From Hofstenia miamia (Eukaryota > Xenacoelomorpha > Acoela > Hofsteniidae): a DNA stretch of 24,241 nucleotides. Location: assembly GCA_900660155.1 (NCBI GenBank), contig CABFPE010000412.1, forward strand, positions 338,198 to 362,438, given 5' to 3'. A program made the position numbers and the translations under genes. Below the pieces are notes generated by a model. The model saw nothing but the letters and a program-made list of their open reading frames with translations, was not told where the DNA came from and ran no database searches. Of this stretch, positions 20,687-24,241 are shown one piece after another. How positions within the stretch are numbered: position 1 is the first letter of the stretch; each line of letters begins with the position of its first letter.

Positions 20687-21595
20687 ATGGGTGACGATCG
20701 ATCAAGAATAAACTCTGAGTCTGGATCTGGCAAAGACTACTATCCTACTGTGAAGCAACTCCTTCAACTCGATTCTACAGGCGTCAACAAGATGCTGGGG
20801 CAGATGAAGAAAGACTCCTTGCTTTGTATCTGTCGTGAGCTGGTAGATCAACTTCGCGCTGCTACCACATCAGGTGATCTTGTTTCAAATATTGACCAAA
20901 AACTTGACACTATTCTATCTACCCTAGCTGACCCGTTGAAATCATTTAATGAGCAATCTGCTGCTGCACCTAATGTCTGTCAAGTTGCGGCTGTCCAGCA
21001 AACTGTTGAGGCAAGCATGAATTCATATTCTGAGGCACTAAAAGAAAACCTCAATGCATGTCTTCCAAATCTGATAGATAAGAGCATCACCGAGAAACTT
21101 GACAGCGCCCTCGCAATTCCAAAGCACCCATCTGCTCCTGTTGTTCATTCAGCAGGAAAGAATAGTATTCGCATCAATGGTGTCCCAGAAAGCGGATCGA
21201 ATAATCATGGAGAAATTGTGACGCATGATGCCAATGAGTTAAAGGAGATTCTTCACTGCATAGGCGAGTATGAGCCCAATTGCATTAGCTCCGTGTTTCG
21301 GCTTGGTAAACCGTCCAAGGAGTCCATGAGCAGGCGCCCGAGAACGCTATTGGTCACGTTCACCAACTCATTTTCTGCGGAGAAATGTATTGCGAAATCT
21401 ATGCGTGTAAAATCCATCAAATATCCTGTTTACATCTCGAAATCGCTAAACCCTGAGGAGAGAGAGACGGAGAAGAAATTGCTTAGTGTTTGTTATAAGA
21501 TGATACATGAAGAGAAAAGAGATAAGACGAAGCTTAGGATACGGAATTTGAAGTTATATTACGAGGGTGAAGTTGTCGATGTGACTAAGTATTGA
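20687..21595 (+). CDS. LINE ORF1 protein (nucleic-acid-binding)
   Basis: This ORF encodes 302 residues. ORF1 proteins bind the element's RNA and form the particle with ORF2p. The start in GCCATGG is a strong initiation context. The N-terminal half (to about residue 150) is polar and probably helical. The C-terminal half, from NSIRINGVPES at about residue 159 through VFRLGKPSKE, RPRTLLVTF, KSIKYPVYISKSL and NPEERETEKKLL, is the RRM-like region typical of LINE ORF1 proteins. No CCHC zinc knuckle is visible. The ORF is intact here. Its TGA (21593-21595) is followed by CTA, and ORF2 lies in the same frame. Confidence 0.85.
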   Translation: MGDDRSRINSESGSGKDYYPTVKQLLQLDSTGVNKMLGQMKKDSLLCICRELVDQLRAATTSGDLVSNIDQKLDTILSTLADPLKSFNEQSAAAPNVCQVAAVQQTVEASMNSYSEALKENLNACLPNLIDKSITEKLDSALAIPKHPSAPVVHSAGKNSIRINGVPESGSNNHGEIVTHDANELKEILHCIGEYEPNCISSVFRLGKPSKESMSRRPRTLLVTFTNSFSAEKCIAKSMRVKSIKYPVYISKSLNPEERETEKKLLSVCYKMIHEEKRDKTKLRIRNLKLYYEGEVVDVTKY

Positions 21596-21616
21596 CTATC
21601 TAGCCTGATTCCCTGC

Positions 21617-24190
21617 ATGTTACTCAATATTCAATCTCTCACCACGCTGGCGAAGCGACTTGAATTGCTGAAATATCTTACTATCAACAATATTGGGCTT
21701 GTGTTTATCACGGAAACGTGGCTGAATGACTCTTTTCTTTCGTCTGAACTCTTCCCCTGTTCTTCTTTCTCTGTTGTGTCTCGTGTTGATAGACCTGTCG
21801 GCAAGCATGGCGGGCTTCTCATTGCTGTGAAAAATATCGACGTTCTTCATATAAGTGACATTTCTGAACCCAATCAAACTTTCTCTGCTGCCTGTGTGCT
21901 TTGGCCAATTGCTTCTCATCCTTTGCTCTTTATCTTGATATACAACCCCCCTGCCTCCTCGCGTTTCCGTGTTAGCAGCTCTGAGATTGCCAATATCGTT
22001 ATGACATATGTCCAGAAGTTTAGCAATATGCATTCTCTATCTGAATTGGAGAACTCTATATTCCTTCTTGGTGATTTCAATTATCCGGGGCACAACTGGG
22101 CGGACCATGCCTCATCTGAAGTTCTCCCCTTTCAGGATTGTCTATTTGATCTCAATTTGTCTCAGATTATCGACGAACCTACCAATAGCCATGTTAATAC
22201 TCTGGACTTACTTTTCTCCCGTGAACCTATCCACTATAGTGTAGATGTATCCAGTGGCCTCTCTGATCATTTCCCTATTCTGTTTTCCGTCAGCGTTTTG
22301 CTTGAGCGTTTTACGACAGCGCCCACGTTTTCTCGCAGCAGTTTTAATGAACCAAAGTTTTTACTTGCTCTCAACCTGCTCTACGAATTTGTCCTTGCTC
22401 CCACTACCGTACCGGACGGCAACTTCACGGCTATGTGGTATGATAAACTGCATGTAGCGGTGGAATTGTCGCTTGCAAAGAAAAGGAGAAAACAACTCCA
22501 GTACCCGAGCTTCTACTCGTCACATACTATCCACACAATAAACTGCAAAAACACCTGTGAAAGGCGTCTCGTTAAGAGTTGGAATATCCGTGATGCGATC
22601 CAGTTGCGTCGTCTTTCCCAGGAGTTGTGTTGCTCCATCGATGCTGACAAAGCTTGCCTGCTGTCTTCTGTTTCTACCGGAGACACAAAAAGCTGCTTTA
22701 AGTTTCTTCGTTGTCTTTCCCGAACTCAATCATTTCCCTCTACAATGACGTGGAACTCTCTCAAGGCTGAGTCTGAAGCTGCTTGTTCTCAACTTTTCAA
22801 CGACTATTTTTGTTCTGTGTACAAGCAAGATATTGCCACTCTCGACTATACTGCGTCCGAAACTTCGGACATTGCGTTGGCCAACGTCCCTATCACGTTT
22901 GATTCTGTTACTCAATTACTATCTACTTGTAATGACAATTCCTCGTTTGGCTGCGACAATATTCCTTCTTTCATCATAAGCAACTATGGTCAGCACCTGC
23001 CTACAGCAGTGTGTCGCCTTTTTCACCACATCGTCAATACCGAAATCTGGCCTGATTGCTGGAAGTTTTCTTATGTGACTCCATTACATAAGTCAGGATC
23101 GACTTCTTCTGTCTGCAACTACCGACCTATTGGCATCCTCCCTAAGCTCTTCCTGGTCTTTGAGCGGCTCTTGTTTAATTTTGTTTACCCGAGGATACGT
23201 TCGCGCATATCTCAGAGACAGTTTGGTTTCATGACGCGAAGATCTACTGTTTCACAAATGGTTGCGTATTTAGACACACTTTATTCTGATTTCGATGCAA
23301 ATTATCACGATATCAACGTCTACTTTGACATCAAGAAGGCATTCGACTCTGTTCCCCATTCCCTCATACTGCGGAAGCTTGCTAAGTTTGGTCTTGACGG
23401 ATGCTTTCTGCGTCTCATCAGGAGCTACCTCTCTGGAAGATCTCAACGTGTTCGCATTGGTAACAATTTGTCTTCACCCGGCGCGGTGACTTCTGGAGTC
23501 CCCCACGGTAGCGTTTTGGGGTCATTGCTTTTCATGAATGACGTTATCGACTGCATAATTGACTCCTCTTATTTCCTCTTTGCTGATGACCTTAAGATAT
23601 CGAACAACAAGGGTGCCGAATCAGTTCAGTGTGACATTGACCGACTTCATGCTTGGTCTGTAACCAACGGTCTTGATTTCCATCCGAACAAGACGAAAAT
23701 GTTGCTGATAAATTCCTCTGATATCGCGCTGAACTTAGCTAGTGTTCCGATTGTGGCTGTGGATCACATTACGGACCTTGGTATCATTGTAAGTAATTGC
23801 CTGAAATGGGACGCTCACATAGATTATAAATTATCGAAAGCCAGAAATATTATGCAATTCATTGGCCGTAACATTCCTTCGTGTGCTGGTATAGGCACTA
23901 AAACCAATATATATATCGCTCATGTATTCTCTGTTTTGCTATATGGTTCTCCTTGCTGGCATTGTAATGTTACAAGTCTGCACAAGCTTGAAAATTTCCA
24001 GAAACGTGCCTTATGGTGGATAAGAAAAGCTGATCACTATGCAGAAAATTTGGTGTTCCTCAAGATATTGCCGATCAGTTATCAGCTTCTAGCCGCGGAC
24101 ATGTGCCTGCTCTGGAATATCGTGAACCGGAAAACTGATCTTCGTCCTGAACAGTACCTAGATTACAATTCCCGATCACTCTCCACCTGA
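21617..24190 (+). CDS. LINE ORF2: AP-type endonuclease and reverse transcriptase
   Basis: This ORF encodes 857 residues to a TGA; the same frame continues as SLSRGLFAIRRTRKYHA to the window edge, so the stop looks premature. The endonuclease domain keeps Asn4 (LLNIQSL), Glu33 (ITETWLN), GDFN at 152-155 and SDH at 216-218. The RT domain shows NYRPIGILPK, FGFMTRRST, motif A YFDIKKAFDSV (Asp571) and motif C LFADD (Asp657, Asp658). Two oddities lie in motif B: VPHGSVLGS in place of VPQGSVLGP, and LLFMNDV lacks about three residues found in LLFxLxxND of relatives. The chosen ATG is the first in frame after ORF1. The endonuclease motif begins only four residues in, so translation might start upstream or by read-through. 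Confidence 0.92.
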   Translation: MLLNIQSLTTLAKRLELLKYLTINNIGLVFITETWLNDSFLSSELFPCSSFSVVSRVDRPVGKHGGLLIAVKNIDVLHISDISEPNQTFSAACVLWPIASHPLLFILIYNPPASSRFRVSSSEIANIVMTYVQKFSNMHSLSELENSIFLLGDFNYPGHNWADHASSEVLPFQDCLFDLNLSQIIDEPTNSHVNTLDLLFSREPIHYSVDVSSGLSDHFPILFSVSVLLERFTTAPTFSRSSFNEPKFLLALNLLYEFVLAPTTVPDGNFTAMWYDKLHVAVELSLAKKRRKQLQYPSFYSSHTIHTINCKNTCERRLVKSWNIRDAIQLRRLSQELCCSIDADKACLLSSVSTGDTKSCFKFLRCLSRTQSFPSTMTWNSLKAESEAACSQLFNDYFCSVYKQDIATLDYTASETSDIALANVPITFDSVTQLLSTCNDNSSFGCDNIPSFIISNYGQHLPTAVCRLFHHIVNTEIWPDCWKFSYVTPLHKSGSTSSVCNYRPIGILPKLFLVFERLLFNFVYPRIRSRISQRQFGFMTRRSTVSQMVAYLDTLYSDFDANYHDINVYFDIKKAFDSVPHSLILRKLAKFGLDGCFLRLIRSYLSGRSQRVRIGNNLSSPGAVTSGVPHGSVLGSLLFMNDVIDCIIDSSYFLFADDLKISNNKGAESVQCDIDRLHAWSVTNGLDFHPNKTKMLLINSSDIALNLASVPIVAVDHITDLGIIVSNCLKWDAHIDYKLSKARNIMQFIGRNIPSCAGIGTKTNIYIAHVFSVLLYGSPCWHCNVTSLHKLENFQKRALWWIRKADHYAENLVFLKILPISYQLLAADMCLLWNIVNRKTDLRPEQYLDYNSRSLST

Positions 24191-24241
24191 TCTCTTTCGC
24201 GTGGTCTGTTTGCAATAAGAAGAACAAGGAAGTACCATGCT

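Larger units (their letters stand above)
18695..21084 (+). repeat. Triplicated LINE junction joined by single N bases
   Basis: Block 18695-19751 matches 20030-21084 with only a handful of differences (about six in 1057 bases). Block 19753-20028 matches 19158-19433 and 20493-20768, and at 19816 carries the third block's base rather than the first's. The blocks are separated by exactly one N at 19752 and 20029. All three span the same junction between the AT-rich LINE 3' end and the ORF1 start of the GC-richer LINE. Confidence 0.95.
20665..24241 (+). mobile_element. APE-type non-LTR retrotransposon with ORF1 and ORF2 (CR1/jockey-like)
   Basis: The element has a short 5' leader, ORF1 (20687-21595) and ORF2 (21617 onwards), and runs off the right edge. 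Base composition changes sharply at about 20670, from very AT-rich to roughly balanced, with different codon use from the neighbouring LINE and from Vav. The ORF1 plus endonuclease/RT ORF2 layout is that of CR1 or jockey-type elements. Target duplications cannot be seen because the 3' end is outside. The left limit is approximate. Confidence 0.9.

Noticed and set aside
1..24241. CRISPR arrays, operons, bacterial promoters, rRNA or tRNA genes, viral genes
   Set aside because: The window is animal genomic DNA. I saw no direct-repeat/spacer arrays, no tRNA-like cloverleaf by eye and no rRNA segments; a dedicated RNA scan was not possible.

Overview
The window is AT-rich eukaryotic DNA from an animal. 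The evidence is a Vav-family Rho guanine-nucleotide exchange factor gene whose exons are separated by GT...AG introns of about 1 to 4 kb, together with Tc1/mariner, hAT and APE-type non-LTR retrotransposons. An invertebrate is likely from the divergence of the Vav protein and the transposon mix, but I cannot name the phylum.

Positions 14236 down to 3310 (minus strand) hold the 5' half of the Vav gene in six coding exons that splice in frame into about 500 residues: CH domain (13904-14236), end of CH plus acidic regulatory segment (12631-12819), acidic segment end plus DH start (8527-8804), middle DH (7167-7383), DH end (4541-4795) and PH start (3310-3535). All three acidic-region tyrosines and the main DH catalytic positions are present. 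I could not find the rest of PH, C1 or SH3-SH2-SH3. They are probably beyond the left edge.

Intron 2 carries a decayed Tc1/mariner element (10019-11700) with TA target duplications, doubled (IR/DR-like) terminal repeats and a transposase broken by three frameshifts. It also has a cluster of four near-identical palindromes at 9117-9209. Intron 4 contains an unrecognised gene-like piece (about 5981-6195). Left of the PH exon there is no firm gene, only a TAA microsatellite and a plus-strand frame interrupted solely by TGA.

Upstream of the Vav start lies a non-autonomous hAT-like element (15512-17358) split by a second one (15551-16644), each with an 8-bp target duplication. The right quarter is LINE DNA: the 5'-truncated RT end of one family (18331-19219), then a second, more GC-rich family with ORF1 (20687-21595) and an endonuclease/RT ORF2 (21617-24190, still open in frame beyond its TGA). 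ORF1 and ORF2 share one frame, separated by one UGA in a UGA-CUA context. The LINE junction appears three times, joined by single N bases at 19752 and 20029. This looks like unmerged overlapping contigs rather than a true triplication.
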